From positions 161,406,742 through 161,470,741 of the forward strand of contig OY757904.1 of NCBI GenBank assembly GCA_963585895.1: a stretch of DNA of 64,000 bases. Reading direction: 5' to 3'. Shown in pieces: positions 1-11,649 of the stretch. Within the stretch, counting starts at the first letter, position 1. Every line of letters starts with the position of its first letter. This stretch comes from Sepioteuthis lessoniana (lineage: Eukaryota > Mollusca > Cephalopoda > Myopsida > Loliginidae). A model generated the notes under the pieces. It ran no database searches. It had not been told where the DNA came from and was given only the letters and a program-made list of their open reading frames with translations. The translations under genes were made by a program, and so were the position numbers.

Positions 1-437
1 ACGCTGTGCAGAAGTTGGACTACTATCTGAGTGGAGCAGTATTTATCATTAAAACAGACCACCAACCCCTCAAATACCTGTTAGAGGCAGAGTGGACGAA
101 CAAAATGATCCAACAGTGGGCGCTGAAACAAAGTGGGTACAACTGTAAAATAGAATACCTAGCCGGTAGGGATAACACCTGTATTGACTTGTTATCGAGG
201 ATTCCGAAACAGAGACAGAGTCTATCAAGTTGGAGCCAGGTGTGGACGATAAGGCCTTCAAGATTAATGTAATTAACTCACACAGGTTAGAAGGGAGACC
301 TACTCGGGAAGACCAGGGGGTGGGTGAATCAGAGACCATTACGGCCCCCCACTGGACAGATATTGTTAGACAAAGTCAAGGAGATAGTTACATAACAGCC
401 CTTAGGTCTAGGGTGGAGGCAAGAAATACCTCCAAGT

Positions 438-1233
438 ATGTATTACAGGGTGATATATTACCTTGCATGGAAAGACGAGGAGATAAGCTTAAAGATGGTA
501 ATGCCCGAAAAGTTAAGGTTTGAGGTTTTAGATCAGTGTCATAGAAAGTTAGGACACATGGGGATTGAGAAGACGTATGGGTTGATAATGAGGAACTATT
601 ATTGGCCCAAGTTGTTTAATGATGTTGTAGATCACGTAAAGAAATGTGTAACGTGCCAAGTGCAGAGTAGAGGAAGTAAGGCCGCCCCGGTTTTAGAGAC
701 CGATATTCCCAACAACCCGTTTCAGAAAATAAGTTTAGACATTTCGGGCCCTTGTGGGCCAACTGATAGGAGAAATTGTTACATATTAAGTTTTGTGGAT
801 TGGTTGACAGTTTGGCCTGAGGCCTTCGCCATACCTAATAAGAGAGCGCGAGCAGTATCCGATATAATACTTAGCGAGATATTCCCCAGGTATGGGGCTC
901 CCGAACAGCTGGTTACGGATAACGGCTCGGAAAATGTAAATGAGGTTATGAGAGAGACGTTGGGAGAACTGAATATCCAACACATAACCACCTCCCCATA
1001 CACTCCCCAGAGTAACGCTAAAGTTGAGAGATTCCATAAGACCCTTGCTGATGTGCTGGCCAAATTAGCAGAGCATAATAGGGGAAATTGGGATCTGTTT
1101 CTAACCCAAGCCTTAGCAACTGTGAGATTCTCGATGAACAAAACGACCAAGTTTTCCCCTTGGTATATGGCCGGGATGTAGTCTTATCCCTAGACGATCT
1201 ATTAAGGCATAGGAGGAAATATCTAGGGGAGGG
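438..1233 (+). pseudogene. Ty3/Gypsy integrase region (zinc-binding and core domains)
   Basis: The HHCC zinc-binding domain is visible as CHRKLGHMGIEKTYGLI then CVTCQ. The retroviral-type core follows, with LDISGP, FVDWLTVWPEAF, LVTDNGSENV and PYTPQSNAKVERFHKTL; the D,D,E catalytic pattern is recognisable. Further integrase C-terminal sequence is seen at about 1,689-1,966, beyond the inserted element. This is part of the broken Gypsy fossil. Confidence 0.85.
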
Positions 1234-1247
1234 CCATCATAGGATAA

Positions 1248-1674
1248 GGGCGCGCTCTCGGCTTTTAGCTTTTTGCGAGGCCTGTTCTGGACTTCGGTCC
1301 AGAGCGTGGCCCTGGAAAAGGAACAATGGCAGACTTGGGGCCTTTAATTAGGCACTTAGTTTCGACTAGGCTACCTTCGGGTGGGCGAGCTGCATTTTTG
1401 TCTCCTTTGTCCCCCATGCACGGCACTAGACCAAGCGTCTAGTTTAAGCCGTTAACTGGCATACGTGCCCGGACCCACATTTGGGTTCGTGAAACTGCTT
1501 GCCTCATCAGGCTCACATTGCACTAAGTGAGCCGATGAGCAGCACAGACAAGCAGGGTTCGAGTCTCGGCTCGTTCCCGACCTTCCCCTCCCCTTTATCC
1601 CCACTTTAATCGGCCTTTGGGCTTTTGACCTTGTGTCAAGTCGTGTCTGGCGGTAGGCAGCGACAAATACAGGA
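1248..1674 (+). mobile_element. SINE-like, hairpin-rich insert with 14-bp target duplication
   Basis: Flanked by perfect direct repeats CCATCATAGGATAA at 1,234-1,247 and 675-688 of the same kilobase (1,675-1,688). The insert is GC-richer than anything nearby and folds into consecutive hairpins. TCTGGAC/GTCCAGA has a TTCG loop (1,286-1,303). CTTAGT/ACTAGG has a TTCG loop (1,355-1,370). CTACC/GGTGG has a TTCG loop (1,371-1,384). ACGGC-ACTAGAC/GTCTAGT-GCCGT is nested (1,420-1,452). GGCA/TGCC has a TACG loop (1,458-1,469), GGACCCA/TGGGTTC spans 1,471-1,488, and a 13-bp stem with one bulge spans 1,503-1,539. A B-box-like GGTTCGAGTCT follows at 1,556-1,566. I do not recognise the parental RNA. Confidence 0.75.
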
Positions 1675-3049
1675 CCATCATAGGATAATTCTAGAGCAGC
1701 AGCATAAGATCTTTACGCAGGTGAGGAAAAGAATTCGAAGAGCCCAGAAAAGGCGAAATGATAGAATAAAGAAAAATAGAGAAGAGGTTTCCTTCAAGAT
1801 AGGTGACCCAGTGTATTACAAAATACATCTGAGGGACGGTAAATTGGACCAGAGGTTGAGTTCCTATTATAGAATAGTAGAACAAACAGGCCCAGTGTCC
1901 TTTGTGATATGGTACCAATTAACAGGCAAGGTAAGGAGAATACACGCAAAAGACATAAAGGAATAAAGAGATAGAGGAATGGAAAGTGGATGGTGCAGCA
2001 ACAAGACAGAAAAAAACCGTGGAACGCCACTCTAGTAGAACCCGAACTGCTGGAAAGTGATAGAGAAGCTAGCGATGAGATCGAAACTAACCCTACTACT
2101 CTTCAAAGGCTGAGGGAGATAACTCGACCTCCGGTTGGGCTCTCTGAGAAAGAGACTATTAACCCTAGTGATAATGAAGAAGATAGATCGAGCGATTGGG
2201 AACCTGAAGACGAAATTCTGTAAGCTCGATTACGTAATCAGCGACAGGCTGAAAGAACACCTGATGATGGGAGACAGTTACCACTGAAGCTCCGTTTGCG
2301 GGGAGCGACGCCCTTAGAGTAGACAGATTAAATGAAAATAGAAAATTGTTTTGTTTTTTGTTTTTATTTTTGGCGGAGGCTGTGTTGATCGAGTGGCGGT
2401 CTGAGGTCGATTATGCAGTTGCCATCAGCATTACGCAGGCTGCGTGGAAGGGCCTCCATCTGACGAAAATTAAAACGGGGTAATTATGTAAGATAGACTG
2501 TACCCTGACCCCTTAAGACAAAAACAATGAGAGTTATTCCCCCTTGACCATTTTAGCTTTACCCTTTTTTGTCTGTGGTACACAAGGGCTGAATTATGGG
2601 ATCCGATTAAAAAAGGGGTCCCTCAGTTTTCGTTGGGGATGGTGCCGATGTTGCTAAGGCCTGTTAATGGGATTGATTTTTGGACGATTGAGATCGGAAT
2701 TAATTGGACTAATTAGGCAAGGATTGGATTGGAGAGATAAAATGGTTGCTGTGGTAACCTGGCCAACTGTTGTGGGAATTATGCTAATTATAGCTTCTTT
2801 GAGTTGATAGTGGTGGAAAAAGAGACAAATGAAAGAATCAGGTATGAAAGTTGAATTGGCAGAAAGCGAGAGCGCGATGTGTGGTTGAGTGCCCAATTGG
2901 TGCACCTTATCAAGGTCAGCTCGATCAAGTTGCAATAGAACCGGTAGCCGATATGGAAAAACAACCCCAGTTACTGTGAGAGACTTAGAACCTGAGAAGG
3001 GTCTAAGTAGACCTGTTGGGAAGACCCAGCCCAGTCGTAATACAAGGGT

Positions 3050-4685
3050 GTAAGATATATATGTATATGAAATTAAAAGAGAAAAATGAGAGCTTAATGT
3101 TAGGGGAAAAAATGAGTGTTTAATGTTTAAAAAAAATTAAAGGAGAGAAATGCGAGCTTAATTTTGAAAAAAAGAGGAGGTTTTTTTATCGTATATACAT
3201 AAGCATAGGTGCAATACCTATGTAGCCGAATGAAGAAACGAATGAATTGAAAGATATGGGAACACCCCAAGTAGTAGACTAGATCAAAATACTGATTGGT
3301 TGCAGGACTAATGAAAACATATATCCTCATGAGAGATTCGTTGAGTGGATCTTGCGATAAAAACAGTAATGAAATCTGTGTGGTCTAGATAGGGAAAAAA
3401 GTTCAAGATAGTGAATGAAGACAACATGAGTGGATCGCTCCTATTTCAAGTGTTGACTGTCTGGAAAGAATCAGCGAGGGTACTGAATCTAAATTTTAGT
3501 ACCTCTTTAAACAAAACGTCGATCATATGTGCAGAAAGTTGGTTAGCTTGGCAATTTACATATCACTATGCATGGTCGTGGCCACGGGTTGCTGAAACTC
3601 CGCCCCCAATTTACATAAGTAGGGCGTAGCACCCATAGAGACAAAAGATAAGATCAAGGAAGACGAGAGAAGAGATGTAACATATTGGTCCTCGACCGAG
3701 CTGTCAATTAAGAGATGCACCTGTGGAAATAACAGGTGCATCCGGTCGAAAATATCGGGGTATCACCTTGACCTATGGACGGGTTGAATTCGGTGCAATT
3801 GCGACGCCCCCAAGAAGCAGGTAGACGTCAAATAATTATATAACCATGTGCCACAAACGGCTCGAGTTGTAGTTGGATTCAGTTAGTTGGAGTTCGAGTT
3901 GCACTTCGAGGTAGTGAGAACCAGCTCCAGACAGATGGCTTGCGGCCCTCAGTGACACCCGGTTGAACAGCTCAGCAGAATGAAAAAGTGCTGCTATAGT
4001 CAGAGGAACTTGGGGTCAATATGTTGCAGTCTGTTCCATCTCCAACTCACACATAACCAATATCAACCCTTTCGCAACCCTTTCGAGAGTAAGTTGTGAG
4101 AGGTATATTTTTCTAAAGAAGTGTGTTCGTTCGCCATTATTGTTCACTATGTTTCCGCATGTATATGTATACGTATAGTTGTATCACGGCTATACAACAG
4201 AGAGATCAAGAGAGACAGAGAAGGGGTCAGTGCAGAACCCATCTGAGAATAGTCCTAGAATTTCGGGCGAAGTCAAGATTACTCTAGAACTGGGAGTTCG
4301 AAGCAAAAGCCAAGACGAACAAATATTTTTCTTAAGATACCCAAGAAATGATAGTTGCCTCCCTTACACCTTCTGTTTGATCTGTCACATTTCCAAACGA
4401 ACGAATAAGTTTCGTAAGACCTTTTTCTTTCTTTTTTGTATTCTACACACTTCTGTAAATACATATATAGGTAGATAAAAACAATAGCTTTGAGAAAATT
4501 GTATTATACAAAAACCGAAAGTGTTGTTTTCTTTCTTGTGTATTTTTGTGAGCCACGACAGGAACAACTTCTCTCCACACAGCGATTTTACTTTGGCGTA
4601 GATTCCTGCCAGATCTAGGTCAACTCCCACAGTGGAAACGATCTGAGCTAGCTAAAACACCGCCATTCAGATCAAAATACACAAC
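3050..4685 (+). repeat. LTR-like region of the Gypsy fossil
   Basis: Non-coding stretch after the pol/third-frame region. An A/G-rich run at about 3,168-3,180 could be the polypurine tract. A TATA-like motif (TTATATAACC) lies near 3,837, followed by a GTTGG/GTTCGAG-rich stretch like an R region. It ends before TGGCGAA at 4,687. The matching 5' LTR is outside the window, so the borders are inferred only. Confidence 0.45.
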
Positions 4686-4790
4686 GTGGCGAATGGTAGT
4701 AGTTATCTCAGATTAAAAAGCAGGGCCAAGGAGTTGAATGTCGGTGAAAATTCCCAGGCTAAGCTAGACGTATCGGCCAGGGCTGGATTC

Positions 4791-6633
4791 TCAACGTCAA
4801 AAATCAGCCATAAAAAGTATCTGTTGGTAACTTGATATTTAAGACAAAAATAACTGATAACTGAAGAATTACTATAAATATTCTGATTTTCTCTGAGGAA
4901 TAAAAGAAAATCATAAACCAATGTTGATATACAATTTTAAAAAATTTGGAATCAAAAATGGTTTTCAGGAAAGCTAATATTTTTATAAATCTATTTCTAA
5001 TCATCTTATTCATTTATTTTATGTGCTCCAACAACTAAGGGTAGTAAATATTATTTTTAAATGTCTCGTGTTTTAACTATTTAAAAGATCTTTCTGTCCC
5101 ATCATTTCAAAGACTAATTTTACTTATCAAAAACAGAAACAGAATAACATTCTCCTGCAACAAAGAGATTCTCTTTGCATAAAAGCTTTCTTCAAGACAA
5201 GAATAATCTCTATCAAACTGAATTTCTATTATACAATGATCAAAAATAAAATAATAACACCCTGAATATTTGTTTCAATTTACTCACAATGAAACATTCA
5301 CAAGCTATAAATAGATTAAATGATAGCATCTACAAATCAAAAGGTGCAAAGGTTACAAAATAAAGGGTGAATCAATGGTACTAAAACCCCCAACCCCATG
5401 CACATATTGTACTCAGATCAAAATCAACATGGCTGATCAAGGTGTTGCAAGTTTATTTTCTCTACGTGTATTTTACTAATAAAACAAGTGTGCCAGCTTT
5501 TGGAGGATTTTTTTCATAGCAATGAAAAAGAATTTGGATTCTTTAGGAATTTTAGCATTTGAACATGGAGTCGAAAATTTTCTGTAACAATATGGTAGCA
5601 ATATTGGTTTTTAGTTCATTATATATAGCAAGTAATAGTGAATCAAAAAGCTAGATACATTTACCCAACGTTTTAGGACAAGTAGGAAGCTTACATGAAG
5701 TAAAAAACCAAAATTATGATCATAGATGCATGAAAAATAGTTGGCAAATATCACATGACCTCAGGTATAATGATAGTTAAAAAAATGTTTTAAGTGGAGA
5801 GGAAATAAAAGCTTATCTTTGACAAAAACAGTCTGAGACAATTTTGCAGCAATATCATCCAAGCCCGTGTTGTAATGGTTAGATTTTTGGGTTGGCTGAT
5901 AGATTTTAATGGCATGTCAAACCATTTGGGGTTATTTCATGCCTACAGGTTAAAGAATAACATATATTGTAAGTCTACATATGCACTTTTTGTAATTAAG
6001 AGTTTTTTGGGGGGTTTTCCTTTAAACAATATATTAGCATTGTTCAGGATTGCTTCCTCATAATTTGGTTAAAGGATCATGTCAGAATAAATCTCTATTG
6101 ATTAGGTTTATGTTTATAATTTTTGGTATAATTTTATTTTTTATAAGAAAAACAAAATGTCATTTATGTTGACATTTTCAAATTGATCTTTCATATTTTT
6201 TTGTATTGAAAAAGCATTTTCTGATGAGAGCAAAAGAAAGGCTTCCAAAGTGCTAGGTGTTTGACATGATACATACTGGGGTTATTTTTCTTGTTAGACA
6301 ATAAAGAAATAAAGAAATCTTGTATGACCAATGCATAATTGGGATAAAATGAGTCCTTTCTGAATTTTCAAGAGGTTGGTCTCCATTCACCAAAGGTGAG
6401 TTTGATCAAAAAGAGTTTATTATCAAAGATTTTATTCTAGTATTGTTGCTATTTTGTATTTAATTTTATGTTTCAAGTCAATATAAAGAATTTTGAATTA
6501 ATCAGGGAGGTGGGGAATTTAAAGCTGTTTTGGCTGTCGAGTCAGCTTTTTCATTCCTCTCAGAACATGGCTTGGGATCCAGCATTTTAGAATCTATTTA
6601 GAGTTGAACATACTCAGTATTATAATGATTAGG
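4791..6633. other. AT-rich stretch, no gene seen
   Basis: No convincing coding region on either strand. At about 5,878-5,965 there is a degenerate copy of the LINE 3'-end motif (GGCAT-TCAA-GGTTATTT pattern) also seen at 35.8, 44.9 and 55.4 kb. The rest shows nothing beyond A/T runs. Confidence 0.5.
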
Positions 6634-7885
6634 GTTGGTTGGTTGGTTGGTTTTAACAGCATATCAAGCCTTTTGGGTCATTTAACACCAAATCAAATTT
6701 CAAACAATTCAGTTTTGTATAAGTATAGTTTTTGTTAAAAGGTTAAATGTCAAAACAGTTCTATTTCAAACAATTCAGTTTAGCAGAAGTACAGTTTCAA
6801 TGTCAAAAACAGTTCTATTTCAAACATTTCTGTTAAGCATAAGAACACGGTTTAGTTCTAATTGACCTATCATCAGCTCATCATCTTGTCGCGCCATCAG
6901 CACAGATATCCTGGACCCTCTCTCACCACTCCTCCCTATTGATCATTGCTTCTGGTAGGTCCCCAGAGCTACACCCCGTATGCTCACAGAGCTGCTGTAT
7001 ATAGGTTCAAGCTGGGCGCCCTGCTTTTGCACTGCCATGTGAAAGGGTCAATAGGAGTACATCACTTATGAGCTCATCCCTGCTTCTCCAGTAGTGTCCT
7101 GCATGTCTGGTTCATCTAACTCGGATTGTTTTCGTGATGGGTGGTGGGTGGTAGGTGGCCGTACAGATGCTGCTTTGTGGAGTGTTGCCTCCAGGACTTG
7201 TTCAAAATGGCTCGCAGCATTCTGTAGTTGCTGTCAAGCTTTTTCTTCAGCCGCTTAGTTAGAGTCCATGTAGTGCATCCATAAAGCAATATCGACATGA
7301 TCGCTGCTTGGAAGAAACTGCGTTTCATTTTATCGGTCAGGTCTGACTTCCATATGACTGACAGCCTATTGATAGCTGTCCATGCCTGTGTTAGTCTCCG
7401 TTGATGAGACACTGCTTCCTAGGTAGGTGAACTTGTCTACTATTTCAGAGAGCTATCATTTAGTATAGAAATGTCGCCTGTTTGATTAAAGCCCATATAT
7501 TCCATTTTGTGCACATTGATATGGAGGCCAATGCCAGCGGCAGCTCATTCCAGACTATGCAGTAGGGTTTCGGCTTGGGCGAGAGCATTTGCCAGAATTG
7601 CTATGTCATCGGCATAGTTGGCTTCAGTTTGCAGGGTACCTTCTGCTTCTTTTCTTTGCCAGCTTGAAACCGTTTTCTTTGATTTGACCCATAGATAGCA
7701 CCCTATCAGTTGCTACCACTCCAGGTCAGAGTGGACATGGGAGCAATGGAAATAAAGGAGTACTCCGCATTCCGGGAACCTCACCATCAGATTGTTTAGT
7801 GTCATATATCAGGACACACATTGAGGGAATTATACCCCTCTGCAGAGATGCAGTTGGTGTATTCTACAGCTTCAGCTGACTGAGC
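6634..7885 (-). mobile_element. LINE-derived non-autonomous element, copy 1 (interrupted)
   Basis: Read on the minus strand, the 5' end is at about 7,885 with the same terminal module as copies 2 and 3 (CAGCTG...CTCTGCAGAG...TGATAGGG). The 3' end is GATATGC-TGTTAAAA followed by CCAA tetranucleotides (6,634-6,650). Between them are units of the roughly 50-bp array (CAAACAATTCAGTTT on the plus strand, about 6,700-6,860). A second LINE (6,871-7,682) has inserted into this copy. Confidence 0.65.
6871..7682 (-). mobile_element. 5'-truncated LINE nested in the repeat at 6,634-7,885
   Basis: The minus strand encodes the C-terminal part of a non-LTR reverse transcriptase ([53 protein letters not shown]). 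The same protein is seen at 10.8-11.6, 20.4-21.8 and 61.6 kb. The 3' end is at about 6,871. Target-like sequence ATTGACCTAT (6,861-6,870) and TTTGACCCAT (7,683-7,692) flank it, matching the uninterrupted copies at 45.4 and 55.8 kb. Clade not assigned; RTE-like is a guess. Confidence 0.75.
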
Positions 7886-8059
7886 ACAACAGGAGTATAC
7901 AGAATACTAATACCAAGAGAGTACGTACTCTTGGATGTCATAAGGTTCTGCACCCAAGTATACAGTTGCTTAGAAGATAGTCCAGTATAGTAAAGTCCTT
8001 TGCCTGCTGGTATGACTGACTCAACATCCTCCCACTTTTAAATCAGATTTTGTTGGTGT

Positions 8060-8303
8060 TAAGCGCAGCAAATCTTGCAGGATTTAAGATTTAAGAGCAA
8101 TGTAAAAGAGGCTTGACAAGTCCAGCCAATTGATCAGGTCAAGCCTCACCATCTGCCTGTCAAGCCCAGTAAGAGTCAAACTGTGTAGGTCACAGACCAC
8201 TCAACAACCAGGATCCTATTCTCAAGCTTTATGGGTCACCACCAATGGCAAACAGGTGACCTCGTTAGAGAGGTTTTACCTCTACAGTCCCAGCTAACAG
8301 GGC
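8060..8303 (-). repeat. fragment of I-like LINE 5' region
   Basis: Similar to the 5' untranslated part of the LINE at 40.3-40.6 kb: AGTCCAGCCAATTGATCAGG, CCACTCAACAACCAGGATCC and a terminal CCCAGCTAACAGGGC. Its right edge (about 8,303) coincides with the 5' terminus shared by the other copies. Confidence 0.55.
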
Positions 8304-8478
8304 AAAGGTTTCTTTGCTTTTACAAAGGGAAAACTTTAGAAACTATCTTTATAATTTGTGTCATATATCTATTGATATGTTTCTTATGTAACAAAAACTG
8401 TGCAAAAATTGGCAAGGACATAATAAGCAGTTTTACTTTTCTGGTACTAAAGTCTTCTATTACTACTTCTGGTTTATA

Positions 8479-8727
8479 AGTAAGTAAAGTTGGTGACCTG
8501 AAGGCTCCCTTTTCAATAGCTACTACACCAAGATGTAGGGGAGGGTGCTACTCCTTTCTCTGGATTGCTCCACTTTACCCTTGACCCGTACCTTATAATG
8601 CTCAGTGTTAAGCAAGGTGGCATTAAGTACCATTTTTTTTTACTTTTTGGTATGACTCGACCTGAGATTGAACCGAGTCTCCAGGACCATTGGTGAACAC
8701 TCTACTAATTAGACCAATAGCCTGGTT
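8479..8727 (-). mobile_element. tRNA-derived SINE, family A, copy 1
   Basis: On the minus strand it begins with a tRNA-like head containing an A-box (TTGGTCTAATTAGTAGAGTG) and a B-box-like GGTTCAATCTC. A unique body follows (GGTACTTAATGCCACCTTGC, CCTCCCCTACATCTTGGTGT), then a TTACTTACTTA tail. Same family as 43.1 and 49.2 kb. The paired A and B boxes are the internal Pol III promoter of tRNA-derived SINEs. Confidence 0.75.
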
Positions 8728-8878
8728 AATACTGTAAAATAATTAGGGTGATTAATCAATTATATTAATTTTTTTAATTCATTTGGTAAAATTGTAAGTT
8801 AGCTAAGGACTTTTAAAGTAAGTGCACTTCCTCACAACAGTCATACGCATGCACAGGTGGCAACCAGGTTTAACACCT

Positions 8879-9263
8879 CATGTCAAGATAACGTGGGGAA
8901 GACAGGATATGGATATTAAACGAATCAAGGCTTGTCAACTAGCGTGGGGAAATAAGGGTTTGTGACATGTGATTATTCTAGAAAGTATGATGCAATAAAT
9001 AATCTAAATAGATCATATATAAAAATTAGAGAATTTGAAAATTTGGCAGTTGAGTTTGGAAATCCGAAGAGAGAGTTAGGGTAGACATCGGTATAACTCA
9101 ATGAAAGACAGTATGGTGGGCTGGCTGCAAAGGAGATACATTGATAAACCCTTACAAGGTCTTCCTCTCTCCTCGTGTTTTTGTTGGATTGTTATGAACC
9201 AGTCTGAATAAAGACTTCATATCTGAACAAGTCACCTGTTATTTTTTAATTTTGAATATTCAA
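8879..9263 (+). repeat. possible solo LTR fossil
   Basis: Starts TGTCAAG and ends TTCAACA. Contains a TATA-like TATATAAAAA near 9,016 and an AATAAAGACTT signal near 9,206, the arrangement of an LTR with promoter and polyadenylation site. No internal retroelement sequence adjoins it and no clear target duplication was found, so this is tentative. Looks old. Confidence 0.35.
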
Positions 9264-10737
9264 CATGATCCATCGTATTACAATACCAATAGATTCTACA
9301 GTTTCTAAACAACTGGATTCTTATTAAAGAGATAAATCCTTTAATTTGAGCAGTAATGGGACTTAATTGTTCATTGGTTGAACTTTAAAAAGAAAGATGA
9401 AAATTCTGTATAATTAGTTTACATTAATTATTTAAGTTTGTAAAGAAGATATATTTGATAACTGAAAAATATTCAAAGAATAACTTCTGCTATAAAAAGT
9501 TTAAAGTCAGCATGGAATTTGAAGGCAAATATGAATTTAATGAAAGTTTAGAGATTAAACTACATTATTTAAAAATGTAAAAATTTGTAACAATTGACCT
9601 ATCAAATATTCCAGATATTTTTCTATCCTTACTAAGTAATAACATTTTCCCCATAATATTCAATCAATCAAAATTTAAGAAATATAACTAAACAAAAAAA
9701 TATTCACCCAATTAAATTTGCAGTTCTGTTTAGTATAAAAATCTCAAGAAAAAAGTTAAATATTGAAATAATTAGACTTTTCATAAGTGGGATTATTTAC
9801 CCTGTTGATTTTACAGAACGAGTTTTTATCTATCTTATTATAGTTGCTTCTCATCCCCAACAAAAATAAATAAATAAAAACAAAAAACACACAGAATAAA
9901 TGCCTAAAGTTGTATTTCATTTTAATACAATTTTATTTGAAAATAGTGTGGCAAATATCATTCACACATTTTTTCCCCTGATGAAAAGCCAGATCAAAAG
10001 ATTATCAGTCAGAAAATATAAATTGATAATCCATTTTTTTTTTGCAGTAAAACATTTAAATCTTCATCATAGATTCATGGATTATTGTTGTGATAAATCC
10101 AAGAGTGTATAAAATAAATTCATCCATTTCTTGTGATGGAGCTGAAAACAAAAACATTAAACAATTTGAATTTATGAATGATTAAGTTAAAAGTGTTTTC
10201 TTTAATTAGCATCAAATTAACATTAAACAGTAAAATTCCTCTATTCATTCTTAGTAAAACAATTAAAAATATATATTTTATATGACTATATTCAATACAG
10301 TTACAAGAAAAAAGGGAATTAAAAAAAGAAAAAAAATTAAAGTGTCTAATACAAACAAGTACGTCTCATTGAATGAATAGATGCTTTCACCAAATGTGAG
10401 ATATTTTTTCCAACTTCAACAAAATCAGAATTGACATGAAGTTACTTTTATAATGGTGAGATGGAGGGGCACACACAAATCAAATCTCATGCATGACCAT
10501 TACAGAAAATGCTACATCTCCTTAGCATTCTTACACAGGCACCAAGCAATAAACCTGGTCTTTGTTCCTTTTAAGTGAAGGGCTTGGTCTTGCCAAAGGA
10601 AAAGGTCTCTGAAAATAAATGACTAAACTTATCTAAACTACCCATCGCAAATACTTTCACCAAAAATTATCAAACATTATTAAATTGATTGTATGAAAAT
10701 TTCCTTATTACAGCTGTCAAAATATTCAAGTGAAGAA
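9264..10737. other. AT-rich stretch, no gene seen
   Basis: No supported coding region. A slightly GC-richer patch at about 10,440-10,610 (GATGGAGGGGCACACACAAA, GAAGGGCTTGGTCTTGCC) looks like an unidentified repeat or untranslated sequence; I cannot assign it. Confidence 0.45.
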
Positions 10738-10759
10738 TTATTGTTCCTTCAAACAGAAA

Positions 10760-11627
10760 TATATATATATATATACACACACAGAGAAACACATCATCAT
10801 TAAGTATTGTTCCTGGCAGGTCTTCTAGGTAGCATCCAGTGTCCATATAGATCAAATATAAGTTAATCTTTGCTGGTCAAACAACACTGGCACATTTAAG
10901 AACAGGAGTCTATAAGAGAATGTTACTAATGAGTTCATCCTTACTTATCCAACAGCACCCGATGTCTTGTCTGTCTTACTCAAATGGTTTGTGAGATGGA
11001 AGGTAGGAGGCCATACAGCAGTAGTTTTGTGGTGTGCTACTTGTAAGATTTGCTTAAAACAGTATGCTGCATTCTTGAGTAGTTCCCATCTAGCTTTTTC
11101 TCCATGTGTTTTGTTAGTGTCCATGTGGTGCATCTACACAGTAGTATGAACACAGATACAGGTTGGAAGAAATCTCATATCATTTCATCATATAGATTAG
11201 ATTTACAAATGACTGATAACCCATCAATAGCATTTCACGCCTTCACTAAGCATATATTGACATCATTTCCAGTAGATGAGATACTGTTGACGAGGTATGT
11301 TAAGTGGACAACTAATTTCAGAGGCTTGCCACTTAGAGTGAAGATGGCTACTTTTTGTTTAAAACACATGTTCTGTTTTATTGTCATTCACATTGAGGCC
11401 AATGCCTCCTGCTACTTACTCTAGGCTACACAGCAGGGATTCTGCTTAGATATATTTGCATGAAGTGCTAGATCATCTGCATAGTCTGTATCTGCCAGTT
11501 TCTGCAAGATATCATATGCTTCTTGCCTTTTCCAATGTGAAACCATTTTCTTAGATTAGATCTATGGATGTTTGAAACACACGCACACACATTCATTCAT
11601 GCAACTATGAGAATTTCATCATTAGAC
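10760..11627 (-). mobile_element. LINE copy with a perfect 22-bp target-site duplication
   Basis: The same LINE protein tail as at 7.1 and 21.4 kb can be followed in decayed form on the minus strand, ending in the 3' region at about 10,800 with an ATCATCATTA-type tail. Identical 22-base direct repeats ending in CCTTCAAACAGAAA lie at 10,738-10,759 and 11,628-11,649. AT dinucleotide runs sit immediately right of each repeat (10,760-10,775 and 11,655-11,680). The protein frames are heavily decayed. Confidence 0.75.
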
Positions 11628-11649
11628 TTATTGTTCCTTCAAACAGAAA

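Larger units (their letters stand above)
1..4790 (+). mobile_element. Ty3/Gypsy LTR retrotransposon fossil (3' part), continues left of window
   Basis: The window opens inside pol. An RNase H tail (HQPLKYLLEAEW...YLAGRDNTCIDLLSR) lies at about 45-215, and a Ty3-type integrase follows at about 438-1,966. A short acidic reading frame spans 1,990-2,223. The 2.2-3.0 kb stretch includes a hydrophobic segment followed by basic residues, which might be an envelope-like tail. An LTR-like stretch runs to about 4,685, followed by TGGCGAA (4,687), which could be a primer-binding site, and a short gag-leader-like piece. The element is broken, with several breaks, and is also interrupted by a SINE-like insert (1,248-1,674). 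LTR borders are uncertain. Confidence 0.8.
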
